The position numbers and the translations under genes are program-made. Positions 8,335-17,110 of a DNA stretch of 64,000 nt are shown in pieces; the stretch's first letter is position 1, and every line of letters starts with the position of its first letter. The DNA is taken from NCBI GenBank assembly GCA_963717765.1, contig CAVQWX010000003.1, positions 744,001-808,000 on the forward strand. The letters are read 5' to 3'. The notes under the pieces were generated by a model. The model ran no database searches, was not told the DNA's origin, and worked only from the letters and a program-made list of their open reading frames with translations. This DNA comes from JACDER01 sp963717765 (lineage in GTDB: Bacteria > Actinomycetota > Thermoleophilia > Gaiellales > Gaiellaceae).

Positions 8335-9269
8335 CTCTCGGGCGCGCGCTGGAGCTGGCTGAGCGCGGCCGCGGCACGACGTACCCGAACCCGGTCGTCG
8401 GCGCCGTCCTCGTGAAGGAGGGCGAGGTCGTGGGGGAGGGCTGGCACGAGCGGCGAGGCGGCCCGCACGCCGAGGTGAACGCCATCGCAGCAGCCCGCGA
8501 AGAGGCGCGGGGCGCGACGATGTACGTGACGATGGAGCCCTGCACGCACCACGGCAGCACGCCGCCGTGCGTGGACGCGGTGCTCGAGGCCGGCATCGCG
8601 CGCGTCGTCGCCGGGTCGCTCGATCCCGTCCCCGCGCACGGCGGTGGGCTCGAGCGTCTGCTGGCCGCGGGGGTGGAGACCGAGCTCGTCGACTCGTTCG
8701 AGGCGCGGCAGCTGAACGAGGCATGGCGGACGTGGGCGGTCGAGCGGCGCCCGTTCGTCACGTACAAGGTCGCGATCACGCTGGACGGCCGCGTGACCGT
8801 ACCCGGCTCCCGCTGGATCTCGGGCGAGGAGAGCCGACGGCTCGTGCACGAGCTGCGCGCCGCGTCCGACGCCGTTGCCGTCGGCATGGGAACGGTGCGG
8901 GCGGACGATCCGCGGCTCGACGCACGCGGCGTGGACGCTCGGCGCCAGCCGCGGAGACTCGCGTTCGGAAGGGGGTCACTCCCCGAGGGCTCCGAGCTCG
9001 AGCTCCTGTCCGGCCCGCTCGAGGACGAGCTGGCGCGGCTCGGCGAGGAGGGCATCCAGTCGCTCCTGCTCGAGGGCGGGCCCACGCTCGCCACGGCGTT
9101 CCTCGAGGCCGGCCTGGTCGACAAGCTCCTCGTATTCGTCGCTCCCGTCATGGGCGGCGACGGCCTACGCTTCCTCGGCCACCTTGTGTCATCCGTCCCG
9201 CTCTTCCGGTTGAATGCGCGACCGGTCGGCGAGGACGTGCTCCTGACCGCCTATATCCATGAGCCCTGA
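8331..9269 (+). CDS. ribD: Bifunctional riboflavin deaminase/reductase RibD
   Basis: A 312-residue fusion of diaminohydroxyphosphoribosylaminopyrimidine deaminase and 5-amino-6-ribosylaminouracil reductase, steps 2 and 3 of riboflavin synthesis. The cytidine-deaminase-like zinc site is HAEVNAI (about residue 46) plus PCTHHGSTPPC (about 66-76). The reductase half starts near residue 140 (TYKVAITLDGRV, SRWISGEESRRLVHELRAASDAVAVGMGTVRADDPRL) and ends with LLEGGPTLATAFL. At 312 residues it is shorter than the usual ~360, with a compressed middle of the reductase domain. The GTG overlaps the rpe stop. Confidence 0.92.
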   Translation: MTLGRALELAERGRGTTYPNPVVGAVLVKEGEVVGEGWHERRGGPHAEVNAIAAAREEARGATMYVTMEPCTHHGSTPPCVDAVLEAGIARVVAGSLDPVPAHGGGLERLLAAGVETELVDSFEARQLNEAWRTWAVERRPFVTYKVAITLDGRVTVPGSRWISGEESRRLVHELRAASDAVAVGMGTVRADDPRLDARGVDARRQPRRLAFGRGSLPEGSELELLSGPLEDELARLGEEGIQSLLLEGGPTLATAFLEAGLVDKLLVFVAPVMGGDGLRFLGHLVSSVPLFRLNARPVGEDVLLTAYIHEP

Positions 9270-9480
9270 GGACAAGAACATCGACCTCATCACCCACTGG
9301 CTGACCGGCCAGATCGACGACGACGCCATCCGCGCCGAGCTCACGACCGACGGGCTTTCGGGGGAAGGTGCCGAGGCGGTCGAGGAGCTGATGCTCGAGC
9401 TGCGCCGCCCGGACGTGAGCCGCGGCCACCTGCACATGCTCGCCCGCGAGACGCTCGAAGCGCTTGCGCTGGCGGGTTAG
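9259..9480 (+). CDS. Small acidic helical protein in the riboflavin operon
   Basis: A 73-residue ORF whose ATG overlaps the end of ribD by 11 nt and whose stop is 9 nt before ribE, so it is almost surely translated as part of the operon. It is acidic and predicted to be all-helical (IDLITHWLTGQIDDDAIRAEL, GAEAVEELMLELRRP). No cysteine, signal peptide or membrane segment is seen. I do not recognise the family. Its fixed place between ribD and ribE would fit a small accessory to riboflavin synthesis, but that is only context. Confidence 0.6.
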   Translation: MSPEDKNIDLITHWLTGQIDDDAIRAELTTDGLSGEGAEAVEELMLELRRPDVSRGHLHMLARETLEALALAG

Positions 9481-9489
9481 CCTTTCCCT

Positions 9490-10041
9490 GTGTTCACCGG
9501 CATCGTTCGCGAGCGCGCCGCGGTCGTCTCCGCCGGCGAGGGCAGGCTCGTCATCGAGTCCTCGCTCGAGCCTGAGATCGGCGACTCGGTCGCCGTCGAC
9601 GGCGTCTGCCTGACCGTCAGCGGCCGGAAGAACGACCGGCTCTCGTTCGATGTGATGGAGGAGACGCTCGCGCGGGCGAAGCCCTTCCGCCGCGAGGTCA
9701 ACCTCGAGCCCGCGCTGCGCGCCGGCGAACCGCTCGGCGGCCACTACGTCCAGGGCCACGTGGACGGCGTGGGGAGCGTGCGCGACTGGGACGGCGAGCG
9801 GCTGACGATCGAGGCGCCGCCGGAGATCATCCGCTACTGCGTCGAGAAGGGCTCGATCACGGTCGAGGGCGTTTCGCTCACCATTGCCGCGCTCGACCAG
9901 GACGCCTTCACGGTCGCCCTCGTCGCGCACACGCGCGAAGTCACGACGCTCGGGACGCTGCGCCCGGGCGACGAGGTCAACCTCGAGGCCGACGTCCTCG
10001 CGAAGTACGTCGAGCGCCTCGTCACCAGCCAATACGATTAG
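9490..10041 (+). CDS. ribE: Riboflavin synthase alpha chain
   Basis: A 183-residue riboflavin synthase, the dismutase that makes riboflavin from two molecules of 6,7-dimethyl-8-ribityllumazine. The N-terminus MFTGIV (GTG start) is the family hallmark. Two homologous beta-barrel lumazine-binding domains are visible: residues 1-95, with GDSVAVDGVCLTV, and 96-183, with GGHYVQGHVDGVG then GSITVEGVSLTI. The product is a little shorter than the usual 200-220 residues at its C-terminus. It lies 9 nt after the small ORF and 4 nt before ribBA. Confidence 0.94.
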   Translation: MFTGIVRERAAVVSAGEGRLVIESSLEPEIGDSVAVDGVCLTVSGRKNDRLSFDVMEETLARAKPFRREVNLEPALRAGEPLGGHYVQGHVDGVGSVRDWDGERLTIEAPPEIIRYCVEKGSITVEGVSLTIAALDQDAFTVALVAHTREVTTLGTLRPGDEVNLEADVLAKYVERLVTSQYD

Positions 10042-10045
10042 CGCG

Positions 10046-11305
10046 ATGGAGCTCCAGGAGCGCACGGCTGCCTTCGCGACGATCGAGGAGGCGCTGGAGG
10101 ACTTCCGCGCCGGCAAGTTCGTGGTCGTCGTGGACGCGCCCGACCGCGAAAACGAGGGCGACCTGACCATCGCGGCCGAGTTCGCCACTCCCGACGCGAT
10201 CAACTTCATGGCTACACACGGGCGGGGCGTGATCTGCCTGTGCCTGACGGAGGAGCGCACGGACGAGCTGAACCTCCGCCTGCTCGCGAGTGAGCGGGAG
10301 TCGCGGCTCGGGACGGCGTACACGACGACGATCGACGCCCGCGAGGGGATTGCCACCGGCGTCTCCGCGGCCGATCGAGCGCACACCATCGCGGTCGCGA
10401 TCGACCCCTCGTCCGGCCCGCACGATCTGATCGAAGGCGGCCACATCCTTCCGCTGCGCGCGCGTCCTGGCGGAGTGCTCGAGCGGATGGGGCAGACGGA
10501 GGCGTCGGTCGACCTGGCCCAGCTCGCGGGTCTCACACCGGCCGGCGTCGTATGCGAGGTCATGAAGGACGACGGGACGATGGCGCGCGTCCCCGACCTC
10601 ATCCCCTACTGCGAGCGGCACGGCCTGAAGATGATCACCGTCGCCGACCTCGTCGAGTACCGCCGGCGCAGGGAGAAGCTGGTCGAGCGGACCGCGACGG
10701 TGCGGCTCCCCACCGAGTACGGCGAGTTCACCGCCATCGCCTACCGCGAGAGGCTCACGGGCCGCCCGCACCTCGCGCTCGTGCGCGGGAACGTCGAAGG
10801 CGGCGAGAACGTGCTCGTGCGCGTCCACTCCGAATGCCTGACCGGGGACGTCTTCCACTCGCTGCGCTGCGACTGTGGCGAGCAGCTCGACTTGGCGCTG
10901 CGACGCATCTCGGCCGAGGAACGCGGCGTCCTGCTGTACATGGCGCAGGAGGGACGTGGGATCGGGCTGCTGAACAAGCTCAAGACGTACGAGCTGCAGG
11001 AGACCGGGCTCGACACCGTCGAGGCGAACATCGAGCTCGGCTTTCCCGCCGACGCGCGCGACTGGGGGATCGGCAACCAGATCCTCGCCGACCTCGGCCT
11101 GTCCACGATCAGGATCCTCACCAACAACCCGAAGAAGATCGTCGGGCTGGAGGGGTTCGGGCTCACCGTGGTGGAGCAGGTTCCGATCGAGGTCCCGCCC
11201 AATGCCGAGAACCGGAGATACCTGGAGACGAAGAAGTCAAAGCTCGGCCATCGCCTCCACCACCAGGACCTCCGATATGAAGTAGAGAATGCGCAGGATG
11301 ACTGA
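10046..11305 (+). CDS. ribBA: Bifunctional DHBP synthase / GTP cyclohydrolase II (RibBA)
   Basis: A 419-residue fusion that makes both riboflavin precursors. Residues 1-205 are 3,4-dihydroxy-2-butanone-4-phosphate synthase, with the acidic metal loop DRENEGDL and the segment NFMATHGRGVICLC. Residues 206-419 are GTP cyclohydrolase II, with the zinc site HSECLTGDVFHSLRCDCG (about 261-278) and LLYMAQEGRGIGLLNKL. The catalytic Tyr/Arg region LTNNPKKIVGLEGFGL is present. Full length for the family. It starts 4 nt after ribE; its 3' end overlaps ribH. Confidence 0.95.
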   Translation: MELQERTAAFATIEEALEDFRAGKFVVVVDAPDRENEGDLTIAAEFATPDAINFMATHGRGVICLCLTEERTDELNLRLLASERESRLGTAYTTTIDAREGIATGVSAADRAHTIAVAIDPSSGPHDLIEGGHILPLRARPGGVLERMGQTEASVDLAQLAGLTPAGVVCEVMKDDGTMARVPDLIPYCERHGLKMITVADLVEYRRRREKLVERTATVRLPTEYGEFTAIAYRERLTGRPHLALVRGNVEGGENVLVRVHSECLTGDVFHSLRCDCGEQLDLALRRISAEERGVLLYMAQEGRGIGLLNKLKTYELQETGLDTVEANIELGFPADARDWGIGNQILADLGLSTIRILTNNPKKIVGLEGFGLTVVEQVPIEVPPNAENRRYLETKKSKLGHRLHHQDLRYEVENAQDD

Positions 11306-12104
11306 GCGCTCCGAAGGCTCCCGCCGCCCGTTCCACCTCGACGAGCCCGAGCTGGAGGAACCGGAGCGGGCGCCGTGGGACAGGGACCCCGAGCCGGCTG
11401 CGGCGGGCACTGAGCCTGTCCCGGCCTACGCGGCCGAGGACGCGGTCGAGGACGTCGCCGATGAAGCCGACGAAGAGGCCGAGCCCGAGAACGAGCCGGA
11501 GCCAGTCGCGGTCGCCGAGCCGGTCTACGCGCCGCCACCGCCTCCACCCGAGCCGGAGGCCGAGCCCGAACCGGAGCCGGAGCCGGAGCCCGAACCGGTC
11601 GTCGAGCACGCGCCTGGCGGTCTGGACATCCCCGACGGCTACCGGACGCTGCAGGGCGAGGCGCACGGTGACAAGCTCGCGGTCGCCATCGTGGTCAGCC
11701 GCTTCAACGGCGAGATCACGAGCAAGCTGCTCACGCGCGCGCTCGACGAGCTCGAGGCCCGCGGAGTGGCGAAGGACGCGGTAACGATCTCCGCTGTACC
11801 CGGGGCGTTCGAGCTGCCGCTCGCGGCCATGGCGCTCGCCAAGACGCGACGGTACGGCTGCGTGGTCGCCCTCGGCTGCATCATCCGCGGCGAGACGAAG
11901 CATTTCGACCTGATCGCCTCCGAAGCGGCCAGCGGCCTCCAGCTCGCGGCGCTCGAGACGGGGACGCCCGTCTCGTTCGGCGTTCTCACCACCGAAACGA
12001 CCGAGCAAGCCGAGGAGCGGCTCGACAAGGCCGAGGAGGCTGTCCAGAGCGCGCTCGAGATGGCGGACATGTTCTCGCAGCTCCGCACCACCGCCGGCCA
12101 CTAG
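11289..12104 (+). CDS. ribH: Lumazine synthase RibH with long acidic Pro/Glu N-terminal extension
   Basis: A 271-residue protein. Residues ~117-271 are an ordinary 155-residue 6,7-dimethyl-8-ribityllumazine synthase: VVSRFNGEIT, SAVPGAFELPLAA, GCIIRGETKHFD (catalytic His) and PVSFGVLTTE. Residues 1-115 are extra, rich in Glu, Pro and Ala, with an EPEP-type repeat at 87-103 and a hexaproline at 82-87; this looks disordered and strongly negative. Lumazine synthases form pentamers or 60-subunit capsids, so an extension would be displayed many times per particle. Two ATGs compete (11289 and 11298); both overlap the ribBA end. It closes the riboflavin operon. Confidence 0.93.
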   Translation: MRRMTERSEGSRRPFHLDEPELEEPERAPWDRDPEPAAAGTEPVPAYAAEDAVEDVADEADEEAEPENEPEPVAVAEPVYAPPPPPPEPEAEPEPEPEPEPEPVVEHAPGGLDIPDGYRTLQGEAHGDKLAVAIVVSRFNGEITSKLLTRALDELEARGVAKDAVTISAVPGAFELPLAAMALAKTRRYGCVVALGCIIRGETKHFDLIASEAASGLQLAALETGTPVSFGVLTTETTEQAEERLDKAEEAVQSALEMADMFSQLRTTAGH

Positions 12105-12119
12105 GCGGCGCAGCCCGGC

Positions 12120-12689
12120 ATGGTCGCCGAGTCGGAGCTCGTCGAGACCGAGCACGGGCTCGTCCCGAAAGGGCAGGGCTGGTTCATCCTCAACGCGCGC
12201 GACGCTCAGTGGTGGGACCGCAAGGGTCGCGGCTTCCTGTGCGAGTTCGAGGGCGCAGGCTTCGAAGGCGCCGCGGATTTCCCGCAGGTCGGGATAAACG
12301 TGACACTGCTCGGCCCCGGCGAGCCGCTGTCGATGTACCACTACGAGAACGACCAGGAGGACTTCCTCGTCCTCGCCGGCGAAGCGCTCGCCATCGTGGA
12401 AGGCGAGGAGCGGCCGTTGCGCCGGTGGGACTTCCTGCACTGCCCGGCGGGAACGAACCACACGATCCTCGGCGCGGGTGACGCACCGTGCCTGGTGCTC
12501 TCCGTCGGAGCCCGCGACCGGTCGACGGGCCTGGATTGGGGCGCGTACACCGTGGACGAAACCGCACAACGACATCGCGCCGGCGTCGAGCGTGAGACCA
12601 CTGAGCCACCCGAGGCGTATGCCCGCTTTCCGAAGAGCGAGCTGACGCGGTACCAGGCGCGCTGGCTACCCGGCCGGGACCGTCAGTAG
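12120..12689 (+). CDS. Cupin-domain protein
   Basis: A 189-residue single-domain cupin. The two conserved cupin motifs are visible as MYHYENDQEDFLVLAGEALAI (His-x-His-type metal position partly changed to HYEN) and the later WDFLHCPAGTNHTILG with its His. Cupins of this kind are sugar isomerases, dioxygenases or binding proteins; the metal ligands here are not fully canonical, so enzymatic activity is uncertain. It starts at ATG 12120, 15 nt after ribH, and may be the last gene of that transcript. Confidence 0.75.
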   Translation: MVAESELVETEHGLVPKGQGWFILNARDAQWWDRKGRGFLCEFEGAGFEGAADFPQVGINVTLLGPGEPLSMYHYENDQEDFLVLAGEALAIVEGEERPLRRWDFLHCPAGTNHTILGAGDAPCLVLSVGARDRSTGLDWGAYTVDETAQRHRAGVERETTEPPEAYARFPKSELTRYQARWLPGRDRQ

Positions 12690-12690
12690 C

Positions 12691-12696
12691 TACACT
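12691..12696 (+). promoter_or_regulatory. -10 box TACACT for rpmB
   Basis: TACACT is 6 nt upstream of the rpmB GTG and just after the cupin stop. No Shine-Dalgarno sequence lies between, so rpmB mRNA is expected to be leaderless. Confidence 0.55.
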
Positions 12697-12702
12697 CGCC
12701 GC

Positions 12703-12921
12703 GTGTCCAAGGTGTGCTCAGTCTGTGGCAAGAAGCCGTCCTTCGGCAACAGCCGCAGCCATTCGATGGTCGCCACGCGGCGCCGGTTCGAGCCGAACCT
12801 GCAGCACGTTCGCATCCTCGTGAACGGCGCGGCCAAGCGCGCCTACGTCTGCACCCGCTGCCTGAAGGCCGGCAAGGTGCAGAAGGCCGCCAAGGCGCCG
12901 AAGCAGACGCAGCAGGCCTAG
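12703..12921 (+). CDS. rpmB: 50S ribosomal protein L28
   Basis: A 72-residue L28 with GTG start. It carries the zinc-type form: the N-terminal CSVCGKKPSFGNSRSHS has a C-x2-C pair, and a second pair occurs in YVCTRCLK, giving four cysteines (C+ paralogue, used when zinc is ample). RRFEPNLQHVRI is the family core. The C-terminus is Lys/Ala/Gln-rich. The gene stands alone with its own -10 box and is followed by recG after 26 nt. Confidence 0.95.
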   Translation: MSKVCSVCGKKPSFGNSRSHSMVATRRRFEPNLQHVRILVNGAAKRAYVCTRCLKAGKVQKAAKAPKQTQQA

Positions 12922-12934
12922 CCGGACCCACTCC

Positions 12935-12940
12935 TAGACT
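12935..12940 (+). promoter_or_regulatory. -10 box TAGACT for recG
   Basis: TAGACT (within CTCCTAGACTTG) is 7 nt upstream of the GTG chosen for recG; the same CTCCTAGACTT string precedes def, supporting both the box and the start. Confidence 0.55.
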
Positions 12941-12947
12941 TGAAGCC

Positions 12948-15002
12948 GTGCTTCCAAGCGGCTTCGCAGGCGTGGACCCGCCTTCGGACTGGCCCCGCCC
13001 GAAAGGGGCCCCGAATCCCGAGGCGCTCGAGCGCCCGGTGGACGTGCTCGCCGGCGTCGGGCCGGCCGTCCAGAAGCGGCTCGCCAAGCTCGGCCTACGC
13101 ACCCTCGGCGATCTCCTGCGCTACCGCCCGCGCCGGTACGAGTCGCCGGCTCCGGAGCGGCGTATCGCCGACCTCTTCGGGGACGAAGACGTGGCCATCG
13201 CCGGCGAGATCCTCTCGGTCTCGGAACGGCGCCGTGGCCGGCTCAAGATCCTCACCGCCCGGGTGGCGGACGGCAGCGGAACGATCTCCGCGACGTGGTT
13301 CAACCAGCCGTGGCTCGCGCGCCAGCTGCAGCCCGGAAAGCACGTCCGGCTGCGCGGACGGCCCGGTAAGTACGGCTTCGACGTTCGCTCATTCGACCTG
13401 AACGGGGTCGTCGCAACAGCGGATTTCGCCCCTGTCTATCCCGCGAGCGAGGAGGTCACGCCGAAGAAGCTGCGGGAGGTGGTCGGCGCCGCGCTCGTCC
13501 ATGCGCGTGACCTTCCGGACCCGCTTCCTGCGGAGCTGAAGCAGCGCGAAGGACTGCCGCTGCGGGCCGATGCGCTGTGGGCGCTGCACCGGCCGCGCTC
13601 CAAGGACGAGGCAGAGACCGGCCGCCGGCGGCTCGCCTTCGAGGAGCTGCTCGTCCTCCAGCTCGGGCTCCTGCGGAGACACCGGGGCGAAGAGAAAGCT
13701 GTCGCGCCCGCGCTGGAGGCGCCTGGAGAGCTCATCGCCCGCTACCGGGAGGCGCTTCCGTTCGAGCTCACGCCCGACCAGGAGAAAGCCATCACCGAGA
13801 TCGACGCGGACCTGGGCCGCTCGGCCCCGATGCAGCGGCTCCTTCAGGGCGACGTCGGCTCGGGCAAGACGGTGGTGGCGCTGTACGCGCTTCTGCGCGC
13901 GGCCGAGGCGGGATACCGCGGCGCGTTCATGGCGCCGACCGAGACGCTCGCCGAACAGCACTTTCTTACGGTGGAGGAGCTCTGCCGGCAGATCGGCGTT
14001 AGCGTCGGCCTGCTCACGAGCTCTGTGCCGAAAGGCCAGCGCGACACCGGCGCGAGCATCCTCGTGGGCACGCACGCGCTCATCCAGGAAGGCGTCGACC
14101 TGACCGACCTTGCCGTGGCCGTGATCGACGAGCAGCACCGCTTCGGCGTCGAGCAGCGCAAGGCGCTGGCCGAGGGGCGGATCGCGCACACGCTGCACAT
14201 GACCGCGACGCCCATCCCCCGGACGCTCGCGCTCACCGTCTACGGGGACCTGGCGGTGAGCGAGATCACGCATCCCCCGGCCGGGCGCAAGCCGGTGATC
14301 ACCCGCTGGGTCGGGCAGGATCGCAGCGCCGAGGCATACCGCCGCCTGCGCGGCCACCTCGAGGCGGGGAGCCAGGCCTTCGTCATCTGTCCGCTCATCA
14401 CCGAATCGGAGACGATCGAGGCGCGCGCGGCCGAGGAGGAGACCGAGCGGCTCCGGCGCGCCGAGCTGCGCGGCCTGCGCGTCGCCTGCCTGCACGGACG
14501 GCTCGTCCCGCGCGAACGGCGCGAGCTGATGGGACGGTTCAAGGCCCGGGAGCTGGACGTGCTCGTGGCGACGACGGTGATCGAGGTCGGCGTCGACGTC
14601 CCGAACGCGACGATCATGATCGTCCAGGAGGCAGACCGCTTCGGGCTCGCCCAGCTCCACCAGCTGCGCGGACGCGTCGGCCGCGGCTCCGAGCAGTCGT
14701 ACTGCCTGCTCGTCTCGCGCCCGAAGGAAGAGCTGACGGAGTCCGCGCTCTCCCGGCTGGAGGCGCTCGTCCGCACGACCGACGGCTTCGAGCTCGCCGA
14801 GGCGGATCTCGAGATCCGGGGCGAGGGCCAGCTGCTCGGGACGCGGCAGTCGGGGCTGTCCGACCTCGCCTTCACGAAGCTGCGGGCGGATCGCGCGCTC
14901 CTCGAGCGCGCGCGCGAGGCTGCCGGGGGGCTCCTCGACTACGAAGGGCCGCTGGACGACGAGGTCGAGCGGATGTTCGGCGACGCAGACGTTGCCGCCT
15001 GA
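12948..15002 (+). CDS. recG: ATP-dependent DNA helicase RecG
   Basis: A 684-residue RecG, the helicase that remodels stalled forks and branched DNA. Order of domains: wedge/OB fold (residues ~20-230, with DVLAGVGPAVQKRLAKLG helix-hairpin-helix and VADGSGTISATWFNQPWL), then helicase core with Walker A GDVGSGKT (about 302), DEQHRFG (about 393), TATPIPRT (about 418), and RecG C-terminal motifs ATTVIEVGVDVPNAT and QLHQLRGRVGRG. The GTG at 12948 is chosen because it follows a -10 box and starts just before the wedge domain; an upstream in-frame start would overlap rpmB. Confidence 0.95.
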   Translation: MLPSGFAGVDPPSDWPRPKGAPNPEALERPVDVLAGVGPAVQKRLAKLGLRTLGDLLRYRPRRYESPAPERRIADLFGDEDVAIAGEILSVSERRRGRLKILTARVADGSGTISATWFNQPWLARQLQPGKHVRLRGRPGKYGFDVRSFDLNGVVATADFAPVYPASEEVTPKKLREVVGAALVHARDLPDPLPAELKQREGLPLRADALWALHRPRSKDEAETGRRRLAFEELLVLQLGLLRRHRGEEKAVAPALEAPGELIARYREALPFELTPDQEKAITEIDADLGRSAPMQRLLQGDVGSGKTVVALYALLRAAEAGYRGAFMAPTETLAEQHFLTVEELCRQIGVSVGLLTSSVPKGQRDTGASILVGTHALIQEGVDLTDLAVAVIDEQHRFGVEQRKALAEGRIAHTLHMTATPIPRTLALTVYGDLAVSEITHPPAGRKPVITRWVGQDRSAEAYRRLRGHLEAGSQAFVICPLITESETIEARAAEEETERLRRAELRGLRVACLHGRLVPRERRELMGRFKARELDVLVATTVIEVGVDVPNATIMIVQEADRFGLAQLHQLRGRVGRGSEQSYCLLVSRPKEELTESALSRLEALVRTTDGFELAEADLEIRGEGQLLGTRQSGLSDLAFTKLRADRALLERAREAAGGLLDYEGPLDDEVERMFGDADVAA

Positions 15003-15006
15003 GCGG

Positions 15007-15305
15007 GTGGAGATCGCCGCGGCGATCGTCCGCTTCGGCGACGAACGGCCCAGGTGGACGAGCGCCGCGAGGGCTGGTTCGCCACCGTTTGGACGTTCGA
15101 CGTCGCCTCCTGGGAGGGCGAATTCGCGGTTGCCGATCCAGACGGCCTCGTGCTCGATGCCGCCTGGGTGCCCCGCGAAGAGGCGTGCCGCCGGCTCGAC
15201 CCGATCAGCTGGCACCTCACGGCGCGCTACCTTCGGGGCGATCTCGAGCGGCGGCCGTTGTGGTTCCGCCGCGTCCATCCCGACGGCAGAGAGGAGTGGT
15301 TCTAG
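15007..15305 (+). pseudogene. NUDIX-like protein fragment, frameshifted and lacking the NUDIX box
   Basis: Two frames together read as the part of a NUDIX hydrolase that follows the NUDIX box: VEIAAAIVRFGDERP in one frame, then DERREGWFATVWTFDV, LDAAWVPREEACRRLDPISWHL and PLWFRRVHPDGREEWF in another. One C seems to be missing in the CCC run near 15049. No upstream frame inside the end of recG encodes the G-x5-E-x7-RE-x2-EE box, so the N-terminal half is absent, and the fragment is probably non-catalytic. The GTG at 15007 lies 4 nt after the recG stop. Its stop overlaps the ridA start by 1 nt. The family assignment is moderate. Confidence 0.5.
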
Positions 15306-15697
15306 TGGCAGTCGAGCTGATCGATCCCGATGGGCTTCTCGTGCGACCCACCTACAGTCACGTTGCGATCGCGCGGGGGTCGCGGATCGTCTTCATCAGC
15401 GGCCAGGTCGGATTCGCACCCGACGGACAGCTGGCCGGCGAGGATCATTTCACGCAGGCCGAGCAGGCCTTCCGCAACCTGGCCACCGCGGTGGAGGCGG
15501 TCGGCGGAACGATGGAGAGCATCCTCAAGATCACGATCTTCGTCGTCGGCAACCGTCCGCAGCTGCTCGATCCGCTCATGAACGCGCGTGCAGCGGCCTT
15601 CGGCTCGCACAAGCCGGCGAGCACATACGTGGGCGTCGAGTCACTCGCCCGGCCGGGGTTGCTGGTCGAGGTGGAGGCGGTCGCCGTCCTTGACTAG
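15305..15697 (+). CDS. RidA-family (YjgF/YER057c) protein
   Basis: A 130-residue RidA-type trimeric protein. Diagnostic features are YSHVAIARGSRIVFISGQVGF at the first strands, the QAEQAFRNLATAVEAVGGTMESILKITIFV helix-strand unit, and the C-terminal ASTYVGVESLARPGLLVEVEAVAV. RidA proteins deaminate reactive enamines/imines; the active-site Arg usually in the N..R..R..P motif is represented by PLMNARAAAFG, but the exact catalytic set is ambiguous, so it could be a non-RidA subfamily member (Rid4-7). GTG start overlaps the preceding fragment by 1 nt; the next gene overlaps by 8 nt. Confidence 0.88.
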   Translation: MAVELIDPDGLLVRPTYSHVAIARGSRIVFISGQVGFAPDGQLAGEDHFTQAEQAFRNLATAVEAVGGTMESILKITIFVVGNRPQLLDPLMNARAAAFGSHKPASTYVGVESLARPGLLVEVEAVAVLD

Positions 15698-16001
15698 CGA
15701 CGAGGCCCGGGCTCTGGCGCTGGCCCTGCCCGGCGCAGTCGAGCAGGACCACCACGGCCGGCCGTCCTTCCGCGTCAACGGAAAGATCTTCGCCACGCTC
15801 TGGGACGAGAAGCACATGAACGTGATGCTGGACGAGGGCGGAATCCACCAGGCGGTGCAGGAGCATCCCGACGTGTGCACCGAAGTGATGTGGGGCAAGC
15901 GCCTGGCCGCCGTTCGCATCCACCTCCCGGGCGCACGACCCGAGACGCTGGGCCGGCTGCTCGAGGAGGCGTGGGAGCTCCGTGCGCATCGTCGCCGGTA
16001 G
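15690..16001 (+). CDS. MmcQ/YjbR family protein
   Basis: A 103-residue protein starting at TTG 15690, overlapping the RidA stop. It matches the YjbR/CyaY-like fold: LALALPGAVEQDHHGRPSFRVNGKIFATLW at the N-terminus, then VQEHPDVCTEVMWGKRLAAVRIHLP and the closing helix LGRLLEEAWELRA. The family resembles DNA-binding double-wing proteins but its role is not established. It overlaps rsmD by 20 nt. Confidence 0.82.
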   Translation: MTSDEARALALALPGAVEQDHHGRPSFRVNGKIFATLWDEKHMNVMLDEGGIHQAVQEHPDVCTEVMWGKRLAAVRIHLPGARPETLGRLLEEAWELRAHRRR

Positions 16002-16505
16002 CCGCAAAGGCCACACGATCCATGCCCCCACGGGTGTGGACACAAGGCCGACCGGCGACCGCGTCCGCGAGGCCGCCTTCAATCTGATCGGGCCCGTGGA
16101 CGGGGCCTCTGTGCTCGACCTCTTCGCGGGCTCGGGGGCGATGGGGCTGGAAGCCCTCTCGCGCGGCGCCGAGCGCGCCGTCTTCGTCGAGTCCGACCGC
16201 GCCGCCTGCCGCGCGATCGAGCGCAACCTCGAGAAGCTCCGGCTGACAGGCGCGCGGGTCGTGTGCGACGACGTCCTCCGCTTCCTCGCGACGAACCGCG
16301 GAGTGTATGACCTCGTCCTCGTCGATCCGCCGTACGAATTGGTTGAATCCCTGCAAGTGCGGCTCTCCCGCTACCTGCCCGAAGTCCTCGCCGAGGATGG
16401 TCTGCTCGTCTTCGAGACCACCTCGCGCGATGAGCCCGAGCTTCCGCTGGCCAAGCGGACGAGCCGGCGCTACGGCTCCGCCCGACTGACCCTGTTCGAG
16501 CCCGA

Positions 16506-16509
<4 letters not shown>
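15982..16509 (+). CDS. rsmD: 16S rRNA (guanine-966-N2) methyltransferase
   Basis: A 175-residue RsmD. It starts with MRIVAGSRKGHTIHAPTGVDTRPTGDRVREAAFN, the conserved N-terminal region, then the SAM motif VLDLFAGSGAMGLEALSRGA, the acidic EFVESDRAA region, and the catalytic LVDPPY (DPPY motif IV). It methylates G966 of 16S rRNA. GTG start; its end overlaps coaD by 4 nt (GTGA). The rsmD-coaD pair is conserved across bacteria. Confidence 0.95.
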
Positions 16510-17021
<512 letters not shown>

Positions 17022-17110
17022 TCCGGCCCTGCGCATCTGGCCGGCGACCGCTCCGGCCCGGCGGAGCCGAGCCCCGCGGCCGCCTGTCGCCGCTCGCGGC
17101 AAGTAGACGG

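Noticed and set aside
12714..12947. Extension of recG upstream through rpmB
   Set aside because: That frame is antagonistic to the clear L28 gene, and a -10 box supports the GTG at 12948.
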